Shown: positions 8,535 to 17,510, numbered from the stretch's first letter. The stretch: DNA of 64,000 bases from Mucilaginibacter achroorhodeus (GCF_007846095.1 NZ_VOEI01000006.1:245075-309074); one strand, 5' to 3'. A program made the numbers and translations. Notes: generated by a model from the letters alone, not told the origin.

Positions 8535-10172
8535 ATGAGGAACTTTTTACTATGCGTGGTAAGCTTTGCTTTACTATTAAATCAGGGTTGTAAGAAAAAT
8601 ACCAGTGCGGTGGCCGTATCTTCTTCCACCGTTGCTAAATACAGCTTAAATAAAGAAGCCGGCCCCAAGGGCAGAGTATTAAGCGTTGGTCCAAACGTTA
8701 CATTTGGTACGTATGAGATCATGAGTGTTACATCTGGCCAAACAGCGGAGATAGCCGACCTGTCGTTAGCTAATGGAGGCAATGTTGATCTTAGCGCCTA
8801 TAATGAAGCTGCACACCAGCAATGGAGGGTAATTAACGTAACGGACGGATATTTTAAGATCATGAACCTTGGTAGCGGTAAATTTTTGCAAGCTGTTAAG
8901 GTTGATAACGGTTATCAGCTACAGCAACAGTCTGACGACTCAAATGATGACCAGATATGGCAGATATCAAGTACCGGGGAAAACAGTTACAGGGCGATCA
9001 ATAAAGCTTGTGGTTTATCGCCCACTGTTGATCAGACAACCGGTTTGATCTCTTTGGAAATGTATGCCGAAAAAGCCTCCCAAATGTGGTCAGTTATCAA
9101 AATTCCCGATATGGCTTATCGTGATGATGCTGTGGTCAACTTTTTTCATCGCACTTCGGGGTCGGTAGCTTTTGACCAGGGTAATAGTATACCTCTTGCA
9201 GATGGCCGTACATTGTGGGTTGCAGAAGATACTTACAGCGACAGGCTGTTAAATCAGGTAGGCCTTTTCAATTGTAATCAGATCTTCGATATCCATAACT
9301 CTATGCTGTTGCAACCCGCAAACCATAGCTGGGACAATAAGCTAACCAACAATTTGATAACAACAGCATCACCCTATAAATATGAAGTTGTACCAAGCCC
9401 GGGCGAGCATAATTCTTCTTACAGTTGGCCTGGCGTTGGCGTAGAGTTGAACGGGCATGTTTATATGTATTGTTTTGAAGCTACAGTTGGTGGTTCATCT
9501 ACAACGGCATTGTACGATTTTACCGAAACAGCTGGTAACAACTGGCCAAATCCAGTTCGTACTACACCGGCAGGTATGAATGGGCCTATCACTTACACCG
9601 AAGGAATGATGAGGCCTGGCGATGGTTATGTATATACCTACGGCAGTATTGGCGTATTTGTTGTAAAATACCTTTTTGTGGCGCGTTTTGCCGAAACTGA
9701 CCCGCAGACCTGGACCTTCTGGAATGGTAAAAGCTGGCAATCTACACCAACCACAGCTACAGAAGCAAAAATTACGACGGCTACAACTGATTACGTAATG
9801 GCGAACACCGCAATTTCTTACGTGAATGGCAAATATGTGATGATGCAAATGGACATAGGCTACTTCTGTAACCCAAGCCAGCACAACATCTATATATCAA
9901 CATCAAATACGCCATTTGGTCCTTTTACAGCGCCTAAAAAGGTGTTCACAATTGAGGATAGGATCAATGGGTATGTTGCCAAATATTACACGCCGGCAAT
10001 ACATCCTCAATTTAACAACGGCCTTGGTGAGTTGTTGTTAACGTATTGCCTTAACTATAACGGATCCGGAAGTCCGTGCAGCACAAATGTGTGCACAAAC
10101 AACGGTTACATGGATCCAAACTTTTACCAGGTAAAGGGTGTTCGCGTGCCATACTCTTTGATAGGATTATGA
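8535..10172 (+). CDS. Ricin-type lectin lipoprotein with propeller-like C-terminal domain
   Basis: A 545-aa lipoprotein; the signal peptide ends in lipobox LNQGC with Cys19 as the lipidated residue. Residues about 50-190 form a ricin B-like beta-trefoil with QxW-type motifs (HQQWRVI, DQIWQI, SQMWSVI). Residues about 195-545 form an all-beta domain with repeated blades (TWTFWNGKSWQ, YAKYYTPAIHPQFNN region), resembling the DUF5005 or GH43-like five-bladed propellers. It is a paralogue of the protein at 13163-14815. It probably binds or cleaves a surface glycan at the outer membrane. Catalytic function is not demonstrated, and the DUF5005 label is my best recollection rather than a search result. 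Confidence 0.78.
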   Translation: MRNFLLCVVSFALLLNQGCKKNTSAVAVSSSTVAKYSLNKEAGPKGRVLSVGPNVTFGTYEIMSVTSGQTAEIADLSLANGGNVDLSAYNEAAHQQWRVINVTDGYFKIMNLGSGKFLQAVKVDNGYQLQQQSDDSNDDQIWQISSTGENSYRAINKACGLSPTVDQTTGLISLEMYAEKASQMWSVIKIPDMAYRDDAVVNFFHRTSGSVAFDQGNSIPLADGRTLWVAEDTYSDRLLNQVGLFNCNQIFDIHNSMLLQPANHSWDNKLTNNLITTASPYKYEVVPSPGEHNSSYSWPGVGVELNGHVYMYCFEATVGGSSTTALYDFTETAGNNWPNPVRTTPAGMNGPITYTEGMMRPGDGYVYTYGSIGVFVVKYLFVARFAETDPQTWTFWNGKSWQSTPTTATEAKITTATTDYVMANTAISYVNGKYVMMQMDIGYFCNPSQHNIYISTSNTPFGPFTAPKKVFTIEDRINGYVAKYYTPAIHPQFNNGLGELLLTYCLNYNGSGSPCSTNVCTNNGYMDPNFYQVKGVRVPYSLIGL

Positions 10173-10253
10173 AGATCTTCCTAAACAATTAATGTCATAC
10201 TAATTACGGCAGTAATATTATCAATCAGCAATTGCAAACACTCAACTTTTATA

Positions 10254-10269
10254 GCTAAAACGTTTTATT
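10254..10269. promoter_or_regulatory. Weak operator-like palindrome upstream of the MBOAT gene
   Basis: GCTAAAACGTTTTATT resembles the local LacI palindrome with an AACGTT centre, a centre common in LacI operators. It lies 62 bp upstream of the MBOAT start. The match is partial. Confidence 0.3.
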
Positions 10270-10331
10270 TAAAAAGCTGTATTTGTCTAATCATGCTGAA
10301 CATAAACTATTTAAAACTTAAAGATTAACCG

Positions 10332-11750
10332 GTGAGCTTTAACTCCTTTGAGTATTTATTTTTCTTGCCGGTGGTTTTCATATTGTATTGGAAACTGAGG
10401 AGTTACAGCCAGCAAAATTTTTTTTTGCTGGCAGCTAACTACTTTTTCTATGGTTGGTTCAGCGTTAAATTTCTTTTACTCATATTCTTTTGTTCTTATG
10501 CAGACTTTTTATTGGGCTTAAGAATCTATGAGAATAAAAAGTACCGTAAGCTTTTTCTGAGCCTGAGTATTGTAATGAACTTAGGGCTGTTATTTATATT
10601 TAAGTACTACAATTTCTTTATACAAAATTCGGTAGAGTTACTCGGCTATTTCCACCTTAAACCCGATCTGCTTTTACTCAATATTATACAGCCTATAGGA
10701 TTAAGTTTTTTTACGTTTCAAACTATGGGTTATAACATTGATATATATCACGGTAAGTTAAAACCTACCAAAAATGTCATCGTTTTTTTAAATTTTACCA
10801 GTTTTTTTCCCCAGATGTTTGCCGGGCCAATTGAGCGGGGTAATGATCTGATTCCGCAGTTTGAACGCAAACGGATATTTGATTATGAATTGGCCGCAGA
10901 TGGAATGCGCCAGATATTATATGGGCTTTTTAAGAAAATGGTTATTGCAGATAAACTTGCCGTTAACGTTAATTACATTTTTTTAAATTATAGGTCGTTG
11001 TCCTCCGCTGAACTGCTTTTAGGCGGTATCTTTTTTTACATCCAGATATACTGCGATTTTTCGGGATACTCAGATATCGCTATAGGAACAGGTAAACTCT
11101 TAGGGATAAAATTGAGTACCAACTTCCGTACGCCGTTTTTTTCCAAAACACCCCGCGAGGCATGGTCCCGGTGGAACATGACGCTAACAGCCTGGTTTCG
11201 CGACTATGTATACATGCCTATGTTGTACAAAAATAGGAGCAGCACCCTATGGCGTATATTTTGCACCTTGGTGCTGCTAATGCTAATTGGGTTTTGGCAT
11301 GGGCCAAACTGGACTTTCATAGTATTTGGGCTGCTAAATGGTTTGTACTTTATTCCTCATATTATATCTAAACGTAATACAGGTTTGAGAAGAAAACTTC
11401 TATATATAAGGCAGCAACCCGCCTTATCAGGTGTTTCTATTTTTTTATTGTTCCTTTTGGGTTCGGTAACAACCGTTTTTTTTAGATCGCCAGACGTTAC
11501 ATCGGCCATCAATTATATCAGAAGGTTGTTTGGCCTTAACATCGGAGAACCGCCGCTTTTTTTGTTAAAGTTAACTCCATTGCTAATTATTTTTTTAGCA
11601 TGGGAGTGGTTTCAACGGCAAAATGACTTCCAATTTAATGTGACGAGTTTTGGCAAACCTATACGTATAGGCCTATATTATCTGGTTGCCTTTCTTATAC
11701 TGTTGTTCGGAATATTTGTGGATCAAACTTTCATCTATTTCCACTTTTAA
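10332..11750 (+). CDS. MBOAT family O-acyltransferase (AlgI/DltB-like)
   Basis: A 472-aa multi-pass membrane acyltransferase. The N-terminus MSFNSFEYLFFLPVVFILYW, the motif FSGYSDIAIG, the sequence PREAWSRWNMTLTAWFRDYVYMP and the putative catalytic His in GFWHGPNWTF are all typical of AlgI-type proteins that pass acyl groups across the membrane to extracellular polysaccharides. It begins with GTG. The stop overlaps the start of the next gene by one base (TAATG), indicating translational coupling with the SGNH-like partner, a classical arrangement for polysaccharide O-acetylation. The gene is visibly richer in T runs than its neighbours. Its place between two lectin lipoproteins is unusual. 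Confidence 0.92.
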   Translation: MSFNSFEYLFFLPVVFILYWKLRSYSQQNFFLLAANYFFYGWFSVKFLLLIFFCSYADFLLGLRIYENKKYRKLFLSLSIVMNLGLLFIFKYYNFFIQNSVELLGYFHLKPDLLLLNIIQPIGLSFFTFQTMGYNIDIYHGKLKPTKNVIVFLNFTSFFPQMFAGPIERGNDLIPQFERKRIFDYELAADGMRQILYGLFKKMVIADKLAVNVNYIFLNYRSLSSAELLLGGIFFYIQIYCDFSGYSDIAIGTGKLLGIKLSTNFRTPFFSKTPREAWSRWNMTLTAWFRDYVYMPMLYKNRSSTLWRIFCTLVLLMLIGFWHGPNWTFIVFGLLNGLYFIPHIISKRNTGLRRKLLYIRQQPALSGVSIFLLFLLGSVTTVFFRSPDVTSAINYIRRLFGLNIGEPPLFLLKLTPLLIIFLAWEWFQRQNDFQFNVTSFGKPIRIGLYYLVAFLILLFGIFVDQTFIYFHF

Positions 11751-12904
11751 TGAAAAGATTTGCATTTACATTTTTGCTGTATCTAAGCCCACTTATATGC
11801 TACACACTTATTTGTGAATATTATTTTTTTGTGGATAAGGAAACCGTTGGGGTCGACAAGGTGGTACAAGGACAGCTTAAAAGTAAACGAGAAACCTATT
11901 ATTTTCGGTCTTTCTTCAATAATTCGCCGTCGCTTTATAAGCTGAAGATGGCTCAAAAGAAAAATGCTGATATATTAATTATTGGTCAATCAACAGTGCT
12001 TCAATTTAGGGATGTCATGTTTCATCCGTTCGAATCTTCATTTTATAATATGGGATTTTCCATCAATAATATGAATGATTTAGAAAGCTTATTACACTAC
12101 ATCAAAACCGGAAAATTACATAAACCAAAGCTGATCATCCTGGGCCTGGATGTCTCTTTAATTAAAAAGACCTTATATATTAACCCGGATAACGAAATTT
12201 TGAACCCGCATTGCGATGAAGTATCTTATCCAAAGTACCATGCAATGGCATCGCAATTATTCATCAAAGCACAGTTAAGCAAAAAAACAGTCGACGGGTT
12301 GCCAAACCGGCATCTTGGCTTTGGTTATCTTGGCGAAAGGGGAACAGGGTTTAGAAGAGACGGAAGTATGCATTATGCCGGAGATATAGAAAAGTTTATT
12401 AAAGACCCGGTATTCAGAGATCCGGGTAATTATAAGAAGTTGCTTGACGATAAAGATTACATCTTTACCGAACCTTATGAAATAGACCAGGCGCTGTTAA
12501 AAAGGCTGCTGATTGATCTTAAGCTTTTAAAGCAAAACGGCACTGAAGTAACCGTATTTATACCGCCAATCTCAGACGATTTCTACTCTTACTTTGCCAC
12601 CAACAAAAAATTCAATGCTTTCTTTAACGATTATTTAGGCATACAAAGCAGTTTGGCCGATGACGGTATTGATGTAATCAACTTTACTACTCCAAAAGGT
12701 ATCGGTCTTTCAGATATTTATATGTTAGATGGTATACACCCCGGAGAAGTCTTCACCGGTCGCTTACTGTATGAGCATATAGCTAAAAGCAAGCAAAAGG
12801 GATTACTCAGTAAGGTTGATACCGGATACTTAAAAAAACTGATCCTTTCAAAAACTACTATACCGCTTTCCTTTATGCGAGATACGTCCGTTTTTAGTTA
12901 TTGA
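11750..12904 (+). CDS. SGNH-hydrolase-like partner of the MBOAT acyltransferase (AlgX/AlgJ-like role)
   Basis: A 384-aa protein with one N-terminal hydrophobic anchor (FAFTFLLYLSPLICYTLI) and an extracytoplasmic domain. The stretch DILIIGQSTVLQF resembles block I of SGNH enzymes with the Ser in GQS, and DGIHPGEVFTGRLLYEHI contains the paired Asp and His expected of block V. By analogy with AlgJ/AlgX and similar partners it would transfer the acyl group from the membrane enzyme to a glycan. It is coupled to the MBOAT gene by a one-base overlap. Sequence family is inferred from these motifs and from context; the acceptor glycan is unknown. Confidence 0.72.
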   Translation: MKRFAFTFLLYLSPLICYTLICEYYFFVDKETVGVDKVVQGQLKSKRETYYFRSFFNNSPSLYKLKMAQKKNADILIIGQSTVLQFRDVMFHPFESSFYNMGFSINNMNDLESLLHYIKTGKLHKPKLIILGLDVSLIKKTLYINPDNEILNPHCDEVSYPKYHAMASQLFIKAQLSKKTVDGLPNRHLGFGYLGERGTGFRRDGSMHYAGDIEKFIKDPVFRDPGNYKKLLDDKDYIFTEPYEIDQALLKRLLIDLKLLKQNGTEVTVFIPPISDDFYSYFATNKKFNAFFNDYLGIQSSLADDGIDVINFTTPKGIGLSDIYMLDGIHPGEVFTGRLLYEHIAKSKQKGLLSKVDTGYLKKLILSKTTIPLSFMRDTSVFSY

Positions 12905-12962
12905 CGTAACGGACTTACTCATTCGTCTAAATTTTAAAATTAATTTTAAATAATATCCCGAA

Positions 12963-12970
12963 AATATTTG
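12963..12970 (+). promoter_or_regulatory. Probable -7 box of the second lipoprotein gene
   Basis: AATATTTG differs at one position from TAnnTTTG and has the same spacing to its operator as the box at 8390. Confidence 0.4.
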
Positions 12971-12973
12971 TTT

Positions 12974-12989
12974 GTTAAATCGATTTAGC
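12974..12989. promoter_or_regulatory. Putative LacI operator for second lipoprotein and GH2
   Basis: GTTAAATCGATTTAGC is identical to the site at 8401-8416. A 29-base block around it (12964-12992) is the same as 8391-8419. Confidence 0.65.
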
Positions 12990-13162
12990 TTATTATTGTT
13001 AAGCGATTTACCGCATAACCAATTATTGTTACGAAAATTTTTATGAGACTAAGGCTGCAATCGCTGCTTAGGTATTCTGTGTGATCTTAGTTCTGAAAAC
13101 CAAACGAAAGGATGACCTATTCAATCCTGCGTCAAGATAATTACTAACCAAAACATCACATT

Positions 13163-14815
13163 ATGAAATTAAAATTTACTGTTATTGCTTTATCAGCAGT
13201 AGTGCTAATTGCTTTAGGTTGTAACAAGACCGAGCAAACAAAAGACCTGCAAAAAAACGCGGGGACGGATGTTAAACAACCCGCAACCCCCATTAAAACG
13301 GCTGCAATATCCGGCGCTTATGGTACTTATACCATGGTTAACGTAGGTAGCGGTTTTGCTGTCGAAGTCGGCGGTTTTACAACACTCGGGCAAAAGCAAG
13401 AAAATCAACGGGCAATACAGCAATGGTCTGCTTCAACCACAACGCCGGAGCGCTGGCAAAAATGGAACGTGGTAGATTTAGGTACAGGTTATTACAAAAT
13501 AGTAAACCTTTACAGCGGAAAGGTACTTGATGCTCCTAACAGTTCGCAAGGTACGGTGCTTACACAATACGATTGGCATGGCGGCACTAATCAACAGTGG
13601 CAACTGGTTGTTGTGGGGTTTGGGGCGTATAAAATCATTAACAGATCTAACGGCTTGGCACTTACAAACGAAAACGGATCTACCACAAATGGTACAGCTA
13701 TAACGCAACGTACTTTTGTTAATGATAGCTCGCAGTGGTGGGTGTTTAATCAGTTTGCAAGAGATAGCTACCGGGACAATGAACTAACTAATTTCTTTAA
13801 AAGAACAACCGGTTCTACCGCTTTTGACGGCGTATTTTCCATACCACTAACATATGGAGCAAACAACGGGAAGGTCATGTGGCCAACAAATGATACTTAT
13901 TGGAATAACATAAACGCTGATGGTAGCACGCCATGTTACGGCGGAGACCAGCCTATAGCATACCGGTGCAGTAATTTGATACAACCTGCACAAAGTAATG
14001 GTGTTTGGAATTTTTCGCCTTCTGCAACCAGTAACATTACTACATCATACGGCAACCAATTTTTCCCGATACAGCCGGGTACCAGCTGGACATGGCCGAG
14101 CGGTGGTATTGAGATTGGAAGCCATGTGTATGTATATGCCGATGAAGGCAATGGCCTTGATCCGACAAGTGAAGGTATTTATGATATATACCAGGGTAAC
14201 GCACCAAGTTACACGGTTACAAGACTTAATACTCCGGCGCTAAGCAATCAAACAACCATAAGATACATGCACGGTATGGTAAAAGTTACCGACGGCGGCG
14301 TTAATTATGTATACGTGTATGGTGCTAATGGTGGTGATGTATATGTGGCACGTTTCCCCGAAAGTAATCCTTCTTCCTGGACGTTCTGGAATGGATCATC
14401 ATGGGCATCAAACCCTACAACCGGCGCATCTGCAAAAATAGCTTCGGTGCCTAACGGCGGCTTCGGCGTAGCAAAGGTTAACGGTAAGTATGTAATTGCC
14501 AGTATGGATTACGGCTTTGGATGTGATTTTGCACAACGCAATGTATATACATGTTTTAGCGCCGATCCAAAATCAGGGTGGTCAACAAACAAAGTTGTAT
14601 ACGCAATGCCGGATTACAAGCAGGGACACACCCCATACTTTTATCAGGCGGCCATCCATCCGCAATTCAACAGCAATAATGAGATGGTGTTCACTTACTG
14701 CGTAAATTTTTACGGCAGTTGTTTAACCCCATGTTCTAACGCTAACGGAACAATGGACCCTAATGATTATCGGGCCAAAGCGGTAAGAATACCGTATGAT
14801 CTGATCGGCATTTGA
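13163..14815 (+). CDS. Ricin-type lectin lipoprotein with propeller-like C-terminal domain (paralogue)
   Basis: A 550-aa lipoprotein with lipobox LIALGC (Cys20). Residues about 45-205 form a ricin B-like trefoil (YSGKVLDAPNSS, NQQWQLV, SSQWWVF), followed by the same all-beta propeller-like domain found in the protein at 8535-10172. Shared landmarks are the DNELTNFFKRTTGS opening, SSWTFWNGSSW and the ending DPNDYRAKAVRIPYDLIG. It has its own promoter-operator cassette and is followed after 46 bases by a GH2 gene. A glycan-binding or glycan-cleaving surface role is likely; the specific ligand is unknown. Confidence 0.78.
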   Translation: MKLKFTVIALSAVVLIALGCNKTEQTKDLQKNAGTDVKQPATPIKTAAISGAYGTYTMVNVGSGFAVEVGGFTTLGQKQENQRAIQQWSASTTTPERWQKWNVVDLGTGYYKIVNLYSGKVLDAPNSSQGTVLTQYDWHGGTNQQWQLVVVGFGAYKIINRSNGLALTNENGSTTNGTAITQRTFVNDSSQWWVFNQFARDSYRDNELTNFFKRTTGSTAFDGVFSIPLTYGANNGKVMWPTNDTYWNNINADGSTPCYGGDQPIAYRCSNLIQPAQSNGVWNFSPSATSNITTSYGNQFFPIQPGTSWTWPSGGIEIGSHVYVYADEGNGLDPTSEGIYDIYQGNAPSYTVTRLNTPALSNQTTIRYMHGMVKVTDGGVNYVYVYGANGGDVYVARFPESNPSSWTFWNGSSWASNPTTGASAKIASVPNGGFGVAKVNGKYVIASMDYGFGCDFAQRNVYTCFSADPKSGWSTNKVVYAMPDYKQGHTPYFYQAAIHPQFNSNNEMVFTYCVNFYGSCLTPCSNANGTMDPNDYRAKAVRIPYDLIGI

Positions 14816-14861
14816 TTACTGATGGCCAAATTCTTTTAATTGCTTATAAATACGTTTTCTA

Positions 14862-17102
14862 ATGTTCAACATTCGTCAATATCCGTTTATTCTATTTGTA
14901 TCCTTAATTTTCTCAACGTCTCTTTATGCTCAAAGCTGGCAATTTAAACAAGCGCCGCTAATGACAAGATTTGCAAAAGATGTTGACACCGGCAGTGTAT
15001 TACCCGAGTATCCGCGCCCACAACTGCAACGGACAGAATGGATGAATTTGAATGGGATATGGCAATACAAGCCTGGTACATGGCAAAACGAGCCTTATCC
15101 TAAAAATGATCTTGGTAAAAGGATCTTGGTTCCATTTCCTGTTGAGGCTGCCCTATCGGGAGTAATGGAGCATCATGATCGTTTATGGTACCGCCGCAAC
15201 TTCGTTATCCCGGCTGGGTGGCGGGGGCGGCGTGTAATTCTTCATTTCGGTGCGGTAGATTATGAGTGCGAAGTTTTTATAAACGATAAGTCTGTAGGTA
15301 AGCATCAGGGAGGGTATGACGCTTTTTCGTTTGATGTAAGCGATTTTCTTACTAAAGGCAATCAAACTATCACTGTAAAGGTATTTGATCCCACAGATGG
15401 CGGCGGATTTCCTCGTGGAAAGCAAACACTCAATCCCCAAGGCATCATGTATACATCTACCACCGGCATTTGGCAAACGGTTTGGTTAGAGCCGGTGCAG
15501 CGAACTCATATTGAAAGTGTAAAGATGACTCCGGACATTGATCATTCAGTACTGAATCTATCCTTACAAACTGCTTTTGGTGATCAAACGCAATTTACAG
15601 CCGAAATAAAAGAAAATGGCCACACTATTCAAACATATAGGGGTGACGCTTCTGCTCCTGCACAGATCAAGTTAAAAAACCCACATCTATGGTCACCTGA
15701 TCATCCATTTCTTTACGATATGGATATTACCTTGCGTGATGATGCCGGTAAAACCGTAGATGTGGTTAAAACTTATTTTGGAATGCGAAAGAGCTCCATT
15801 GGTTACGATGGGAAATTTTACCGGCTTTACCTTAACAATAAACCGTTATTTCAATATGGCCCATTAGATCAGGGCTTTTGGCCGGATGGTATATACACTG
15901 CACCAACGGATGCTGCCCTGCGATCTGATCTGGAGATGATAAAAAAGCTGGGTTTCAACATGGTGAGAAAACACATCAAAGTTGAGCCGCAACGGTGGTA
16001 CTACTGGGCAGACAAGCTTGGATTATTGGTGTGGCAGGACATGCCTTCGCCAAATTCCTATACTTTCGGCACACCTCCTCCCGAAAAGGAAGCATTCGCC
16101 AATGAATTAACCCGCTTAGTTGAAAATCATTACAATTCACCCAGCATCGTTACCTGGGTGATATTCAATGAAAATCAAGGTCAGCATGACACCAAAAAAT
16201 ATGTTGCATTGGTACGCGGGCTTGATCAGAGCCGTATCGTTAACGAAGGGAGCGGCTCTAATAACGTAGGAGTGGGCGATTTATATGATATTCATCCTTA
16301 CCCGGCACCGATGTACCCGAGAAGCAAATCTCAGGCAAATGTTTGCGGTGAATTTGGGGGAATAGGATTTCAGCCTTTTGAGAAGGTTTGGAATAGCAAA
16401 GACCTTACGCAATATGTAACAATGAAAAATACGACCGATTACTTGGCATTATACGATAAGTTTGCCGGCATGTTGGCAAAGTTTAGAACATATAACGGTC
16501 TAAGTGCAGCCGTTTACACTGAAATAACCGACGTAGAAATAGAGCTTAACGGCCTGATGACCTATGATAGGGTGCTTAAAGCAGATGCTGACAAAATACG
16601 CCGGTCAAACGAAAAGGCGATGTACCAAAAAGTGGTAAATAAAGACGTTATCATACTTTCTACGGCTGAAACTGAACCGGCAAAATGGACTTATACATTT
16701 AAAATGCCAAAGGCGGACTGGGCAACAGCTTCTACTGATACATCCGTCTGGAGCCAGGGGGAGGGAGGCTTCGGAACGTTCTTCACCCCAGGTGCGCATA
16801 TTGGTACAGAATGGAACACATCTGATATTTGGCTTAGGAGAAACTTCTCTTTAAGAAACGTTTCGCAGGGTAATCTCAAAAACATTAAACTACGCGTTCA
16901 TCATGATGAAGACTGCGAAATTTACATCAATGGTAAGCTGGTGGCTAAGCTCAATGGCTGGACGAGTGATTATGAAGATGTTAGTATGATGCCGTCATTT
17001 CAATCTGCATTAAATAAAAAAGGAAATAACTTAATGGCGGTACACTGTAAAAACACCAACAGTGGGCAGTATATTGATGTTGGTTTAGTGTTAAACCGAT
17101 AA
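14862..17102 (+). CDS. Glycoside hydrolase family 2 (beta-galactosidase/glucuronidase-like)
   Basis: A 746-aa exported enzyme; signal peptide MFNIRQYPFILFVSLIFSTS, cleaved near LYAQ. The GH2 sugar-binding domain (WYRRNFVIP, DYECEVFINDKSVGKHQGGYD) leads to an Ig-like domain and a TIM barrel. Acid/base Glu437 lies in VIFNENQGQ and the predicted nucleophile is Glu554 in AVYTEITDVE. An extra C-terminal beta-sandwich (about 590-746, LRVHHDEDCEIYINGK) resembles a carbohydrate-binding module. It lies 46 bases after the second ricin-type lipoprotein and probably shares its LacI-like operator. It differs from the first GH2 in the acid/base motif, so the two likely cut different beta-linkages. Confidence 0.87.
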   Translation: MFNIRQYPFILFVSLIFSTSLYAQSWQFKQAPLMTRFAKDVDTGSVLPEYPRPQLQRTEWMNLNGIWQYKPGTWQNEPYPKNDLGKRILVPFPVEAALSGVMEHHDRLWYRRNFVIPAGWRGRRVILHFGAVDYECEVFINDKSVGKHQGGYDAFSFDVSDFLTKGNQTITVKVFDPTDGGGFPRGKQTLNPQGIMYTSTTGIWQTVWLEPVQRTHIESVKMTPDIDHSVLNLSLQTAFGDQTQFTAEIKENGHTIQTYRGDASAPAQIKLKNPHLWSPDHPFLYDMDITLRDDAGKTVDVVKTYFGMRKSSIGYDGKFYRLYLNNKPLFQYGPLDQGFWPDGIYTAPTDAALRSDLEMIKKLGFNMVRKHIKVEPQRWYYWADKLGLLVWQDMPSPNSYTFGTPPPEKEAFANELTRLVENHYNSPSIVTWVIFNENQGQHDTKKYVALVRGLDQSRIVNEGSGSNNVGVGDLYDIHPYPAPMYPRSKSQANVCGEFGGIGFQPFEKVWNSKDLTQYVTMKNTTDYLALYDKFAGMLAKFRTYNGLSAAVYTEITDVEIELNGLMTYDRVLKADADKIRRSNEKAMYQKVVNKDVIILSTAETEPAKWTYTFKMPKADWATASTDTSVWSQGEGGFGTFFTPGAHIGTEWNTSDIWLRRNFSLRNVSQGNLKNIKLRVHHDEDCEIYINGKLVAKLNGWTSDYEDVSMMPSFQSALNKKGNNLMAVHCKNTNSGQYIDVGLVLNR

Positions 17103-17390
17103 ATATGAATTTCCAGGATTAAGCGAATAAGTTTTATTTAGAAATACAAAATGAAAAACCTTTTATTTCTCAATCTAAGCTCTTATGAAATCATAGTGGC
17201 TGCAGTCATATTAGCTGTTATAATCTAATCTTTAATAGAATAGTTAAACGTTAGATATCCTTTATTATCTGTGGTTATGAATTGTTTGAGCGAGCTACCG
17301 TGATTTTCTTTACCTGCCGAAACGTTGTGAAGTGGTTGGTAAATGGTCAAATTTACGGTCGAACAATACGATGTAGCCAGACTTGGTGAA
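17103..17390. other. Intergenic region with one short hydrophobic reading frame
   Basis: Between the GH2 stop and the tRNA-Lys terminator there is no recognisable long gene. The only item of note is the 25-codon frame at 17151-17228. Confidence 0.5.
17151..17228 (+). CDS. Possible 25-aa hydrophobic microprotein (TatA N-terminus-like)
   Basis: ATG at 17151 opens MKNLLFLNLSSYEIIVAAVI followed by LAVII and stop. The layout, short polar linker then one hydrophobic helix with an acidic residue at its start, resembles the first 25 residues of TatA/TatE proteins (LFLNIG-E pattern), but no amphipathic helix follows. It could be a decayed tatA, a small membrane peptide, or chance. Confidence 0.25.
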   Translation: MKNLLFLNLSSYEIIVAAVILAVII

Positions 17391-17392
17391 AT

Positions 17393-17427
17393 AAAAAAGC
17401 CTTAGCAATCTGCTAAGGCTTTTTTTC
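17393..17427 (-). terminator. Bidirectional terminator of tRNA-Lys
   Basis: AGCCTTAGCA (17398-17407) and TGCTAAGGCT (17411-17420) pair perfectly around a 3-base loop. A-rich and T-rich tracts on either side make it active in both directions. On the minus strand it lies about 18 bases after the tRNA end. Confidence 0.85.
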
Positions 17428-17437
17428 GTTTTGGTAG

Positions 17438-17510
17438 TGATCCCGCTGGGACTCGAACCCAGGACCCCAACATTAAAAGTGTTATGCTCTACCGGCTGAG
17501 CTACGGAATC
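17438..17510 (-). tRNA. tRNA-Lys(TTT)
   Basis: A 73-nt cloverleaf on the minus strand: acceptor GATTCCG/CGGGATC, D stem GCTC/GAGC, anticodon stem TAACA/TGTTG with loop CTTTTAA, T arm CTGGG-TTCGAGT-CCCAG, discriminator A. The anticodon TTT corresponds to 17475-17477. The CCA end is not encoded. Confidence 0.96.

Noticed and set aside
9495..9884. A 129-codon minus-strand frame inside the first ricin-type lipoprotein gene
   Set aside because: It lies opposite the conserved propeller-like domain, has an unusual Cys/His-rich composition typical of shadow frames, and no promoter.
15183..15476. A 97-codon minus-strand frame inside the second GH2 gene
   Set aside because: It is antisense to well-conserved GH2 sequence and its product is low-complexity with no recognisable features.
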